Positions 8,015 through 15,905 are shown, counted from the first letter of the stretch. The stretch is DNA of 35,413 nt from Bacillota bacterium (GCA_012728375.1 JAAYFF010000077.1:1-35413), one strand, 5' to 3'. The notes: generated from the letters alone by a model not told the origin. Program-made: numbers and translations.

Positions 8015-9082
8015 TCAAAGGTAAATCCTCGATTTTGCTCCCAAAAGAAAGGTTTTACTTTTCATCCCATTTTGCAGGCTGTCCCTGCCGCTTATTTCCG
8101 TTTCCTCCCCCACAATGCTGTTGAGAATAATTCCTTCCACCCTTCGTATGGAGACATTTTCCAGGAGAATGCTCCCTTCAAGGGCGGAACCCTCCACAAA
8201 CGAGCCGTTACCGATGGAAGTAAAGGGCCCGATATAAGAGTCTGCTACCCGGCAATTTTCTCCGATAATGAGAGGCCCCTGCAGGATGCTCCCCGAGATC
8301 AGGGATGAGGGGGTGACAAAACAATTTTGCGAAAGCCTTTCGGTAAAAAGCCCCTTTTTGCTTTTCCTGCTAAGGGAAGATAGCATCATGCGGTTCGCGG
8401 CCAGAACATCTTTAGGCCTCCCGATATCCAGCCACCATCCTGAAAACATATAGGGAGCCACCCTTCCCCCCATGTTTATAAGCTGCTGTATTGCATCGGT
8501 GATCTCCAGCTCGCCGCGCTCCGAAAATGAGATCCGGTCAATGGCGGGAAAAATGGTCTCCCTAAAAATATAAATTCCCATGATGGCAAGATTGCTCCTG
8601 GGATTTGCGGGTTTTTCCGCCAGAGAAATGATCCGCCCGTCTTTTACTTCAGCGACGCCGAACCTCTGCGGTTCGTCAACGGGAATAAGAAAGACAACAG
8701 CATCAAAACGCCCCTCTGCAAAAATTTTCAGGGCTTTGTCCAGCCCTTCCTCAAAAAGGTTATCTCCCAAAACCATAACAAAATCGCTTTTCCCCAGGAA
8801 AGGCCGGGCTGTTTTGACGGCATGGGCCAGCCCGAGGGGGGCATCTTGCACAATATAGGTAAGCTTGACTCCAGGAAGATGCTCTTTCTCAATTTTTTTC
8901 TTAATGAGCTCTTTTTTGTCGCTGACAATGATCCCAATTTCGTCAATCCCGGCATGCTGCAGCGCGTCAATGATATAACAGAGCACCGGCCGGTTGGCAA
9001 TGGGGATAAGCTGCTTGGGCAGGGTATGGGTTAAGGGCTGCAGGCGGCTTCCGGTACCGCCGCTTAGAATAAGACCTTTCAT
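8015..9082 (-). CDS. rmlA: Glucose-1-phosphate thymidylyltransferase, long form
   Basis: Makes dTDP-glucose from dTTP and glucose-1-phosphate, the entry to dTDP-rhamnose. The start at 9082 follows AGGAGG and gives 355 residues beginning MKGLILSGGTGSRLQPLT, the nucleotidyltransferase signature, with the K of LPKQLIPIANRP also present. Length fits the long RmlA subfamily: a nucleotidyltransferase domain (about 1-235) plus a left-handed beta-helix made of hexapeptide-like repeats (about 255-335). That extra domain is absent from the short, roughly 290-residue RmlA. It starts 17 bases after the rmlC-like stop and is the last gene before the terminator at 7920-7951. The exact nucleotide used is inferred from the neighbouring rml genes. 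Confidence 0.92.
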   Translation of the reverse strand: MKGLILSGGTGSRLQPLTHTLPKQLIPIANRPVLCYIIDALQHAGIDEIGIIVSDKKELIKKKIEKEHLPGVKLTYIVQDAPLGLAHAVKTARPFLGKSDFVMVLGDNLFEEGLDKALKIFAEGRFDAVVFLIPVDEPQRFGVAEVKDGRIISLAEKPANPRSNLAIMGIYIFRETIFPAIDRISFSERGELEITDAIQQLINMGGRVAPYMFSGWWLDIGRPKDVLAANRMMLSSLSRKSKKGLFTERLSQNCFVTPSSLISGSILQGPLIIGENCRVADSYIGPFTSIGNGSFVEGSALEGSILLENVSIRRVEGIILNSIVGEETEISGRDSLQNGMKSKTFLLGAKSRIYL

Positions 9083-9099
9083 CGCAGCCTCCTGTCTTT

Positions 9100-9546
9100 T
9101 TACCACTGGAACGGTATCATGGGAGTATCCACAGGCAAACGGTACTCGTCTGGTTCGGCATGGTTATATGGTTCAGTGGGACAGTTGAGCAGAAGGACTT
9201 CCTTCATCCCCAGCGCTTTAAAACCGTGGATCACCTGGGGAGGGATGCTGATCAGAAGGGGATTATAATCGCCGGCAAAAAACTCGTCTACCAGGCCGCG
9301 GGTGCGCGAGCCTTCCCGGTTGTCGTAAAGAACAATTTGAGCCATACCGGACAGAACAGCAAAATAATCCTTCTGCAGCCGGTGATAGTGCCAGGCTTTG
9401 ATCACCCCGGGATAAGCAGTGGTCAGGTAGATCTGCCCAAACTTTTCAAAGATAGGATCATCCCGGCGCAAAATCTCTATAAGCCTTCCCCTTTCGTCAG
9501 GGATAAAGGAAAGCTTTTTGACCATCACACCCTCTATTTGAGGCAT
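9100..9546 (-). CDS. rmlC: dTDP-4-dehydrorhamnose 3,5-epimerase family protein (short, SpsL-like)
   Basis: A cupin-fold RmlC-family protein expected to epimerise dTDP-4-keto-6-deoxyglucose at C3 and C5. At 148 residues it is shorter than classical RmlC (about 180) and closer in size to the Bacillus spore-polysaccharide protein SpsL. The usual RGLHYQ-type active-site strand reads IKAWHYHRLQKDYFAVLSG here, so His is kept in a changed context. YDNREGSRTRG and IPPQVIHGFKALG follow as in the family. Its position between rmlB and rmlA supports the assignment, but exact reaction specificity is less certain than for its neighbours. Confidence 0.8.
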   Translation of the reverse strand: MPQIEGVMVKKLSFIPDERGRLIEILRRDDPIFEKFGQIYLTTAYPGVIKAWHYHRLQKDYFAVLSGMAQIVLYDNREGSRTRGLVDEFFAGDYNPLLISIPPQVIHGFKALGMKEVLLLNCPTEPYNHAEPDEYRLPVDTPMIPFQW

Positions 9547-9566
9547 CCTCTTTCCTCCTTTGCTCT

Positions 9567-10532
9567 TTAGTAAGGCAACTCGGACCTGAATTTATATACA
9601 TACCATTCCACCGTTTTTTGAAGGGCCACTTCCAGCACGCACTTGGGTTCCCAGCCAAGTTCCTGCTTTATTTTTTCCGCTTTGACCGCATACCGCCTGT
9701 CGTGCCCGGGACGATCGGCAACAAAATTAAGCAGGGAAGGGGATTTTCCCATAATATGAAGGATAGAGCCGGCCAGTTCAAGATTGGTCCTTTCTTCCTC
9801 CGCGCTGATATTATAAATCTCACCCGGTTTTCCATCAAAAAGAACCCGTTCCAGGGCCCGGCAGTGATCCTTGACAAAGAGCCAGTCTCTGACCTGCATT
9901 CCGTCACCGTACACGGGAATCGGCTCGTCGCGCAGGGCGCGATAGACGACAACAGGTATAAATTTTTCCCGGTGCTGATAAGGACCGTAATTATTTACTG
10001 AACGCGTTATGCAGGCATTCAAACCGTATGTCCTGTGGTAAGCCCTGGTCAAACAATCAGCTGCTGCCTTGCTGGCAGAATAAGGATTATTGGGAGCCAA
10101 AGGGGAAGTTTCCGTAAAAAAACCCCCTTTATCCAGGGAGCCGTACACTTCATCGGTTGAAACCTGGACAAATTTTTTAATTTTTACCTTTCTGGCTGCT
10201 TCAAGGAGATTTAAGCATCCGATAATGTTCGTTGCGGCAAATTGGGGCGGGAAAACAATACTCCTGTCCACATGAGATTCGGCTGCAAAGTTGATAATCG
10301 CATCAACGCCCTCGCTGACAACCTTGTTGACTGCTTCGGCATCGCTGATATCTCCCCTGATAAATGAATAGTTACTGCTTCCGTCAATACCTTCCAGATT
10401 AGCAAGATCCGCTGCATAAGTGAGCTTATCCATATTGATAAAAAAAATCCGGGGATAACGGGGCACCATCTCTAAAAGAAAATTACTGCCGATAAAACCG
10501 GCTCCACCTGTAACCAGTATTTTATGAAACAA
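9567..10532 (-). CDS. rmlB: dTDP-glucose 4,6-dehydratase
   Basis: Extended SDR enzyme converting dTDP-glucose to dTDP-4-keto-6-deoxyglucose. Visible motifs are the NAD-binding TGGAGFIGSNF near the N-terminus, AESHVDRSI, STDEVYGSL, and the catalytic YSASK inside APNNPYSASKAAADCL. The start is ambiguous: TTG 10532 has GGAG eight bases upstream and gives 321 residues beginning MFHKILVTGG; GTG 10541 and TTG 10562 are also in frame but have weaker sites. It lies 20 bases upstream of the rmlC-like gene and is the first enzyme gene of the rmlB-rmlC-rmlA unit. rmlD is not here but at 16208-17050. Confidence 0.93.
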   Translation of the reverse strand: MFHKILVTGGAGFIGSNFLLEMVPRYPRIFFINMDKLTYAADLANLEGIDGSSNYSFIRGDISDAEAVNKVVSEGVDAIINFAAESHVDRSIVFPPQFAATNIIGCLNLLEAARKVKIKKFVQVSTDEVYGSLDKGGFFTETSPLAPNNPYSASKAAADCLTRAYHRTYGLNACITRSVNNYGPYQHREKFIPVVVYRALRDEPIPVYGDGMQVRDWLFVKDHCRALERVLFDGKPGEIYNISAEEERTNLELAGSILHIMGKSPSLLNFVADRPGHDRRYAVKAEKIKQELGWEPKCVLEVALQKTVEWYVYKFRSELPY

Positions 10533-10588
10533 AATTTTCACTCCGCTTTCTCTATCGTTCAAAAACCGGAAGCAGGACTAATAAGCTT

Positions 10589-10613
10589 CATTTTTCCGGT
10601 ACCTACCGGAAAG
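10589..10613. other. Inverted repeat before rmlB
   Basis: A near-perfect inverted repeat (TTTCCGGTA, two bases, TACCGGAAA) lies between the short gene at 10636-10812 and rmlB. It has no T-tract after it on the minus strand, so it is not an ordinary terminator. It could be an RNA hairpin or a protein site. Confidence 0.4.
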
Positions 10614-10635
10614 GGGGGTATTTCCCCGGCCCGCC

Positions 10636-10812
10636 TCAACAGAAATTTCCCATCTTTTTTAGTTCCTCAAGGCGCTTGTTGTACTCTTCCGCACTTAAAT
10701 TTTCCGGTTCTTTGGAAACGTGGAAGTATGAAGAATCCTTTCCTCTGAGGACTTGCAAACGCCGTCTGGAAATGCTCCGCAGGAATTCATTATCTTCTCT
10801 TTTCTCAGACAA
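10636..10812 (-). CDS. Short hypothetical protein, first gene of the rml operon
   Basis: Not recognised. It encodes about 58 residues from TTG 10812 (GGGAG eight bases upstream), or 63 residues from ATG 10827. The protein is highly charged and probably helical: MSEKREDNEFLRSISRRR at the start, LSAEEYNKRLEELKKMGNFC at the end. It has no signal peptide or membrane segment. It sits about 100 bases before rmlB and about 40 bases after a sigma-K-like promoter, on the same strand. Its start region shares a 16-base identity with the rmlB start. Good ribosome site and operon position make it likely real; its role is unknown. Confidence 0.6.
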   Translation of the reverse strand: MSEKREDNEFLRSISRRRLQVLRGKDSSYFHVSKEPENLSAEEYNKRLEELKKMGNFC

Positions 10813-10851
10813 AATTTTCACTCCCATCTTCTTTCAAGTGAACTTCTTTAT

Positions 10852-10879
10852 TATTTTATGGCCGGGGGGCTGAAATGGT
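10852..10879 (-). promoter_or_regulatory. Sigma-K-like promoter for the rml operon
   Basis: On the minus strand, AC (10878-10879), 17 bases, then CATAAAATA (10852-10860). This matches the Bacillus sigma-K consensus AC-N16/17-CATANNNTA. It lies about 40 bases before the short gene that opens the rml operon. Assignment is by motif only. Confidence 0.5.
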
Positions 10880-10938
10880 TAATGGACAGCGATTAAGAAA
10901 ATTCTTTCCTGCTTTATTTTTTTACCTCTCATTCAGTA

Positions 10939-10965
10939 ACACATTTTTCTTCCGCTCATACACTA
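10939..10965 (+). promoter_or_regulatory. Sigma-K-like promoter for the Cys-rich coat-like gene
   Basis: AC (10939-10940), exactly 16 bases, then CATACACTA (10957-10965), a full match to the Bacillus sigma-K consensus. The downstream gene at 11077 looks like a coat protein, so late mother-cell expression is plausible. The leader would be about 105 bases. Confidence 0.55.
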
Positions 10966-11076
10966 AAGCAGAGCAGCAAAGATCATGCAGATCTTCCGAT
11001 AGATACAAAAACAGCATTATCGTATGCAAGCTCTTCAGCCAACAGCACGATTCAAGAAAAGAAAGGAGTGTATTAA

Positions 11077-11811
11077 ATGGCCGGTCCAGGCATTGATCCG
11101 GAAACTGGTGAGTTCTTGCAGCCTGGTCTTTGTCCTATCAACCCCTATACAGGACAGAGAGAATGCCCTCCCACAACTGAAATAGATTGCCTGGTAGTGG
11201 AGAAGGTTTTTGATCAGTGTTTTAAGGAAGATATTGTTCACAGGAGTTTCCCCATCCCCACAGGGCATGGTGGACCCTGCGCAAATGTTGACCTGACCAG
11301 AGTTGATCGGGTAGAATGTCAAGTTCTTTCCGCGGATTGCGTTGTCGTTGATGTCAGTGCGCCCATTGAGGGTAATACCCGCATTGTAACCGTCAGGCAG
11401 GATGTAGAGCTACGGATTGAACTTTGGGATGACAGCCCGCCCGTACCCGTCCTTCTCTGCACGTTTAACGAAACCATAACCGATTTCTTTAACCAGGTAA
11501 CACTGTTTGTTCCTCCTCCGGGCGTTCTTTTTGGCCCTGCCGGAGGCCCCTTCGTTTTCTGCGAAGTGGTTAACTTTACCTGTTTTGGAATTCCGGAAAC
11601 CGTTCCGCCCGGTGACCCGGTAAGGAATGTTATCATTACCGTTAAAATCTGCAAGGTTATTGAAGTTACTGCGTTCGTCAAGCTGCTGGTTCCTGTTTTC
11701 GGCTTCTGCGTCCCCAGACCCTGTGAAGCTGCGCCGCAGCAGATAGAGATCGAATGTCCGCCTATTAGCAGTCTCTTCCCGCCTCAACCGGATGAGGGAA
11801 ATAACACCTGA
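11077..11811 (+). CDS. Cys-rich, Pro-rich putative spore coat protein
   Basis: A 244-residue protein not matched to a named family with confidence. It has no signal peptide. About 14 Cys are spread along the chain (for example IDCLVVEKVFDQCF, DRVECQVLSADCVVVD, ICKVIEVT, FGFCVPRPCE) and Pro/Gly patches interrupt beta-rich stretches. The alternating hydrophobic pattern after residue 75 loosely recalls DUF3794/SPOCS-type spore proteins, but I cannot confirm this. A strong site (AAAGGAGTG) precedes ATG 11077, a sigma-K-like promoter lies upstream and a terminator downstream, making a one-gene unit divergent from the rml operon. A cross-linked spore-surface structural role is inferred. Confidence 0.75.
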   Translation: MAGPGIDPETGEFLQPGLCPINPYTGQRECPPTTEIDCLVVEKVFDQCFKEDIVHRSFPIPTGHGGPCANVDLTRVDRVECQVLSADCVVVDVSAPIEGNTRIVTVRQDVELRIELWDDSPPVPVLLCTFNETITDFFNQVTLFVPPPGVLFGPAGGPFVFCEVVNFTCFGIPETVPPGDPVRNVIITVKICKVIEVTAFVKLLVPVFGFCVPRPCEAAPQQIEIECPPISSLFPPQPDEGNNT

Positions 11812-11861
11812 TGTTGGACAATAAACCTTAAGGAGCGAAATTCCGCCTCGCTTAAAATGCA

Positions 11862-11901
11862 ACGCCCCGGGAAACAGAAAAGTTTCCCAGGGCGTTTTTT
11901 T
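11862..11901 (+). terminator. Rho-independent terminator of the Cys-rich protein gene
   Basis: Stem ACGCCCCGGGAAAC / GTTTCCCAGGGCGT (14 bp with one mismatch), six-base loop, followed by a run of T residues to 11901. The opposite strand lacks a good T-tract, so it mainly serves the plus-strand gene. Confidence 0.9.
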
Positions 11902-11921
11902 GCCTTTACTTTGTCAAATTA

Positions 11922-12689
11922 TCAGTCCGTAAAAATCTGGACCATGAGGATTCCGGGAACATTTTTCAAGGATAAAACGCCAATCCCCACATTATTATAG
12001 TTTGGGCTGAGCATAATCTGCCGGTGCCCTTTTGTGCTGTATTCCAGCTGAAGGTGGCACTGGTTTATATTCCCGGCTTTGGAAAGGTTCTCAGCAGCCA
12101 TTTTAAAGGAAACACCCGCATTGCGGAGCATAGTACCGATAGAGCCGTATGTAGGTGAAGTATGATCAAAATAATCGTTGTCAATCATATCACGGGCCTT
12201 CATACGGGCAACTTCTGTCAACTGGTAGCTTATGTTGACAGGCTTCAGGTTATGCTTAATCCTCGTCTCATTTAACAATGTGTATGCCTTGGCCTCATTT
12301 GCATTTAGCCAGGAAGGGGGAGCAGGGATATCGGGCGTCTCCTGTGAGGGCGGAGACGCCGGATCATCAGGCTCCGGCACACTGGGGTTAGACGGGACAA
12401 CTGTTCCGCGGCCGGGTGTTGGATCAGGAACATAGCCCCGGTCTGTCCTTGAAAAGCGGGAACCTCCGCTGCCCGGCTGGGACGGCGTGGGTACCGACGG
12501 CGGAGTCCCGGGATCTGCAGGTTCCGCCGGCACATTCGGCTGGCCTGGGGATATTTCTCCGCTAGGTGGATTAACCAAGAAACCTCCCCTGTCCGGACCC
12601 GCGCGGAAAGCTTCCGCCCCCGCTGCGGGGAGGAAGAGGAACATCAGGGAAAATAACAGCAGCATACAACAGATTTGCTTCTTTTTCAT
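11922..12689 (-). CDS. Secreted CAP-domain protein (YkwD/SCP-like)
   Basis: A 255-residue secreted protein. It has an N-terminal signal peptide (MKKKQICCMLLLFSLMFLF, likely cleavage after AGAEA near residue 27), then a Pro/Ser/Gly-rich linker of about 100 residues, then a C-terminal CAP domain from about residue 130. CAP hallmarks seen are LLNETRIKHNLKPV, ARMKARDMIDNDYFDHTSP, AAENLSKAG and STKGHRQIMLSPNYNNVGIGV. Such domains occur in YkwD and in spore-associated proteins of Bacilli and Clostridia, with unclear biochemical function. GGAGG precedes the ATG. It converges with the Cys-rich protein gene. The extracellular or spore-surface site is inferred from the signal peptide. Confidence 0.9.
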   Translation of the reverse strand: MKKKQICCMLLLFSLMFLFLPAAGAEAFRAGPDRGGFLVNPPSGEISPGQPNVPAEPADPGTPPSVPTPSQPGSGGSRFSRTDRGYVPDPTPGRGTVVPSNPSVPEPDDPASPPSQETPDIPAPPSWLNANEAKAYTLLNETRIKHNLKPVNISYQLTEVARMKARDMIDNDYFDHTSPTYGSIGTMLRNAGVSFKMAAENLSKAGNINQCHLQLEYSTKGHRQIMLSPNYNNVGIGVLSLKNVPGILMVQIFTD

Positions 12690-12713
12690 TTTACTCCTCC
12701 AAAATTTTTTTTA

Positions 12714-12743
12714 ATTATACTTATTCTTCATCTAATCATACAA
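12714..12743 (-). promoter_or_regulatory. Candidate sigma-A-type promoter for the CAP protein gene
   Basis: Minus-strand -35 TTGTAT (12738-12743), 18-base spacer and -10 TATAAT (12714-12719), about 25 bases before the start codon. The region is AT-rich, so chance matches are possible. Confidence 0.4.
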
Positions 12744-12911
12744 ACCGCCATTTCTGGGATAATATTCACGAGTTACTTTTCTTTTCCCCGGGCCTGTCAT
12801 ATTGTTAAGGAATCTTAATATTTTAATAACATGTCAATAAATGTAAATAATAACCTGGACTTTTGCTTAATACATATAAAGAGAAGGGTTGCCAAATAGA
12901 GGAGAAAGATT

Positions 12912-14429
12912 GTGAAAACAGACTTTTTTCCGGGAATTAACCTGTTTCCCGCTTTCATAGAAGAAGAGGAAAGAAAGACTTGCTACCTGCTGGGAAAAGA
13001 CGGTTCTCTGCTTCAATTTCAAGAAAAAGACGATAGATGGTCTCTTCTTTCACCCTATTCAGGCCGGCAAACTTTTAAAGGATTTGAAGCCTTGGTGGAC
13101 AACAGGGGCAAGCACATCCTGGTTGCTTTTGATGAAAGGGGAACGCTTTTTCTGCTGCAGCCGGAGGAGGTCGACCGCGCTCCCGAGGCATTTTGCAGAA
13201 AAACCGGCACAGAAGTCATTCAACTTTCCGCGTGCCTGGACCTACAAAATATTTTGCACCTGCTGCAACTTTCCGCCATCCGGGGGGAAAAGGCCTGTTC
13301 CCTCGTTTACCACCGCTATGAGCAGAATAAATGGACAGCAGACGTTATCCTTGAATGGAGCCCCGGCAATGTTCAGCCATTTGCCCTCATAGTGCAAGGG
13401 AAAGGCGGCTCCCTGTTCGCCCTTTACAGTACCTGCGAGGACGGCCTCTGCCGCCCGGTGCTGCGGGAACTGAAAAAAAGGCAGATTGGAAAAACAATCA
13501 GCTTTCCGGAAAAATGGGAAAACCCCCTTTTGCCGTCTGTCTGCCTTGCCGGGGATAAGCTGCACATTTCCATGCTCAGCCGCATCCGAGATTCTCTTTT
13601 TTTAAATTATGCCTGCCTTTCCGATGAAAAGTGGGAAAACATCCTAATACAGGAAGTATCGCCCTTTACCCTGACCCCGGCACCCCTTTACCTCCGGGGA
13701 AAAGAGCTTTTGTTAACCTGGGGAAAGCAAAACACGATCTTTTTTCTCTTTTCCGGCGATGGCGGCAAGAGCTGGGAGAGGACGGGGGCTCTTCCGCGGG
13801 GGCAATATCTTCGCTTAATCCGCTATCTAGCCTCTCCGGACAAACAGTATCTAAACGGGAAGTGGAAAGGAGACTATTTCTTTGCCCGGGGGAGTCCGCC
13901 CGTACACCTTGTTAAACCTGAAGAAATGCTCAGCTACGGAGATGAAACAGTGCCCTTTGAACAAGAATTTAAAACTCTAGATCGTCTTTATTCTTCTCTC
14001 GCGGTCCGTGCCGGGCAAATGCACAGCGTCAATCTGGATCTGCAAAACAAACTGGCCAAAAAGGAACAAGAATTTTCCCGGCTCTATGCCCGAAGCATTT
14101 CGCAAACCAGAGAGCTTGAAGAGCATTATAAAAGCAAGATAAGTGAGTTTGAAAAAGCCGCAGCAACTTTTAAAAGCATCATTAAAGAACTGCAAAGCCA
14201 AATAAAAAAAGAAAAAAAACTGCAGGAAGAAAAACAACAAAATCAATCTCTGGAGATTTCCCGTTTAAAGGAAGAAATTAAAAAACTGCAGGATAAAATT
14301 AGCAGCCAGGAGGAGACGATCAGGCAGCTCAAGGAAAAGAACCTTTTTCTTGAACAAAAAAATGAAGAACTTCAAAAAAAGCGGGTGCACTTTTTTCAAA
14401 GAATATTTAAAGGCTTCAGGCCTTTATAA
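12912..14429 (+). CDS. Hypothetical protein: beta-propeller/sialidase-like N-terminus with C-terminal coiled coil
   Basis: A 505-residue protein, not recognised as a named family. Residues 1-330 show repeated beta-strand and Trp patterns (DDRWSLLSP, NKWTADVILEW, EKWENPLLP, EKWENILIQ) and one clear Asp-box/BNR-like motif, SGDGGKSWERTG, near residue 285, suggesting a sialidase-type beta-propeller without evident catalytic residues. Residues about 350-495 form a long Lys/Glu/Gln-rich coiled coil, and the chain ends HFFQRIFKGFRPL. No signal peptide is visible. GTG 12912 has AGGAG eight bases upstream. Its position among spore-surface genes suggests a structural or scaffold role, which is inference. 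Confidence 0.8.
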   Translation: MKTDFFPGINLFPAFIEEEERKTCYLLGKDGSLLQFQEKDDRWSLLSPYSGRQTFKGFEALVDNRGKHILVAFDERGTLFLLQPEEVDRAPEAFCRKTGTEVIQLSACLDLQNILHLLQLSAIRGEKACSLVYHRYEQNKWTADVILEWSPGNVQPFALIVQGKGGSLFALYSTCEDGLCRPVLRELKKRQIGKTISFPEKWENPLLPSVCLAGDKLHISMLSRIRDSLFLNYACLSDEKWENILIQEVSPFTLTPAPLYLRGKELLLTWGKQNTIFFLFSGDGGKSWERTGALPRGQYLRLIRYLASPDKQYLNGKWKGDYFFARGSPPVHLVKPEEMLSYGDETVPFEQEFKTLDRLYSSLAVRAGQMHSVNLDLQNKLAKKEQEFSRLYARSISQTRELEEHYKSKISEFEKAAATFKSIIKELQSQIKKEKKLQEEKQQNQSLEISRLKEEIKKLQDKISSQEETIRQLKEKNLFLEQKNEELQKKRVHFFQRIFKGFRPL

Positions 14430-14551
14430 TCCGAGCATAGCGGATGTAAAAATATTTAATAAAATTGTCGTAACTTAGGGATATTTTACTTTAAATTATA
14501 TTAAGTATATGAGATAATAAACATATGCCAATTTTATGGAGGTGGAGTTAA

Positions 14552-15745
14552 TTGAAAAGTCTGAAGCGTAAAGTGAGGATTTGTTCAGGAATGTTGTTGG
14601 TCCTATTTTTCCTTTTATCGCTGGCTTGTCCCGCTTATGCTGCAGGCCCGGAAGCCCCTATCAAGGTTTTTCTTAATGGAACTGCCCTGGTGATGGATGT
14701 GTCACCGGTGCAGAAAGAAGGTCGTACCCTTGTGCCTTTTCGCGCCATCGGGGAAGCCTTGATGGCTGAAGTAGACTGGGATGGGTCTGCCGGAAAGGTT
14801 ACTTTGACTTTGGAAGACAAAACTGCCCAATTGGTCATCGGGGATAAAACAGCTTATGTGAACGGGAAGGCCACAACTCTAGATGTGCCCGCAATGCTTG
14901 TGGAGGGCCGGACCATGGTTCCCCTGCGGTTTATCGGCGAATCTTTAGGGGCGTCCGTGCAATGGTCTGAAGAATTAAGGCGAATAGATATCACCACAGC
15001 CACGGGCGCGCCCCCTGCCCCTGCTGCCCCTGAACCTTCCGTCAAGCGGCCTCTCAGTCAGGTAATGGTTTATATAAGCTTGGATGATGAGGGAGAAGTG
15101 CACCCTGATATCCGGCAAACGGCCGGCATGGATGATGTCACCTACAACTGCTACCTGAAACTAATGGCTCAACCGGGTCTTGCCGGTAAAACCGTGGGGA
15201 TTGTGTATGACTTTGTGGGGATGCGCATAGTAGACGGCCCTGTGGAGAAAGATGGCATTACCTGGTGGAAATTAGAGGGGCATGGAAAAAGCGGCTGGGC
15301 GGACGAGAGGTGCCTTAAAGAAATTGAGGGGGAGTGGGACTCCCAGGTTGAAAGCGCTATTGCCTGGGCCATTGAAAATATCGGAAGAACGGACTACAGT
15401 TACAAATGCCTGCGTTTTGTCCAGGACGCGTACAGGAACGGAGGGTTAACCCTTACCGGGATGCCTTGGGGATCTGCCAAAAACGCGGCGACAATTTTCA
15501 ACGCGGAGGCGAATAAAGATAAAATTGTTCCTCGGGGTGCTGCGGTATTTTATAACTGGGAAGGAACAGTAGGGGGGACTACTCAAAACTGGGGCCATGT
15601 AGGAATAGCCCTGGAAACTGGGAAATACGATGAAATCGATATCATTAATGCCTTGGAATATGTGTCTATTGAACCCGGAGCATATCTAGCCCACTACACG
15701 GCCATGGACTATATCGGCTGGGCTTGGATCTTTAACAAAAAATAA
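14552..15745 (+). CDS. Secreted stalk-domain (copper amine oxidase N-like), SH3-like, NlpC/P60- or CHAP-like protein
   Basis: A 397-residue secreted modular protein from TTG 14552, preceded by TGGAGGTGG. The signal peptide runs to about residue 30 (cleavage near AYA-AG). Residues about 37-150 are a copper-amine-oxidase-N-type stalk domain with its duplicated pattern (GRTLVPFRAIGEAL; GRTMVPLRFIGESLGASVQW). A Pro/Ala linker follows, then an SH3-like stretch (about 195-258; GITWWKLEGHGKSGWADERCL). The C-terminus (about 263-397) has YSYKCLRFVQDAY and NWGHVGIAL, giving a candidate Cys/His pair of an NlpC/P60- or CHAP-like cysteine peptidase. A cell-wall or cortex peptidoglycan hydrolase is a reasonable but untested inference. 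Confidence 0.85.
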   Translation: MKSLKRKVRICSGMLLVLFFLLSLACPAYAAGPEAPIKVFLNGTALVMDVSPVQKEGRTLVPFRAIGEALMAEVDWDGSAGKVTLTLEDKTAQLVIGDKTAYVNGKATTLDVPAMLVEGRTMVPLRFIGESLGASVQWSEELRRIDITTATGAPPAPAAPEPSVKRPLSQVMVYISLDDEGEVHPDIRQTAGMDDVTYNCYLKLMAQPGLAGKTVGIVYDFVGMRIVDGPVEKDGITWWKLEGHGKSGWADERCLKEIEGEWDSQVESAIAWAIENIGRTDYSYKCLRFVQDAYRNGGLTLTGMPWGSAKNAATIFNAEANKDKIVPRGAAVFYNWEGTVGGTTQNWGHVGIALETGKYDEIDIINALEYVSIEPGAYLAHYTAMDYIGWAWIFNKK

Positions 15746-15757
15746 ATATGACATAAT

Positions 15758-15798
15758 CCGCAGGGACAGGCCTTTGAAAATCCAACCTGTCTCTGCGG
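15758..15798 (+). terminator. Hairpin just after the stalk-domain gene
   Basis: A 13-bp stem with one mismatch (CCGCAGGGACAGG / CCTGTCTCTGCGG) about 15 bases after the stop. The bases after it are TCCCCCATTTTA, a poor T-tract, so this is a weak terminator or an RNA-stabilising hairpin. Confidence 0.5.
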
Positions 15799-15871
15799 TC
15801 CCCCATTTTATGAACCCTTGAAAAATCTGCCTTGTAGAATTATGAAAAATGCTCAATCCCCATAAATTAAT

Positions 15872-15905
15872 AAAACAGGCCGAAGAATTACAGCCTGTTT
15901 TTATT
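15872..15905. terminator. Bidirectional terminator between convergent units
   Basis: Stem AAAACAGGC / GCCTGTTTT with a 12-base loop. T-rich sequence follows on both strands (TTTTTATT on plus, TTTTATTAATTT on minus). It separates the plus-strand stalk-domain gene from the minus-strand GT2-rmlD operon. Confidence 0.8.

Noticed and set aside
10875-11096. 73-codon plus-strand open frame before the Cys-rich protein gene
   Set aside because: It covers the promoter-like region and overlaps the start of the next gene out of frame; the product is Phe/Ser-rich with no domain.
11319-11862. Two minus-strand open frames opposite the Cys-rich protein gene
   Set aside because: The plus-strand gene has a ribosome site, promoter and terminator; the antisense products look random.
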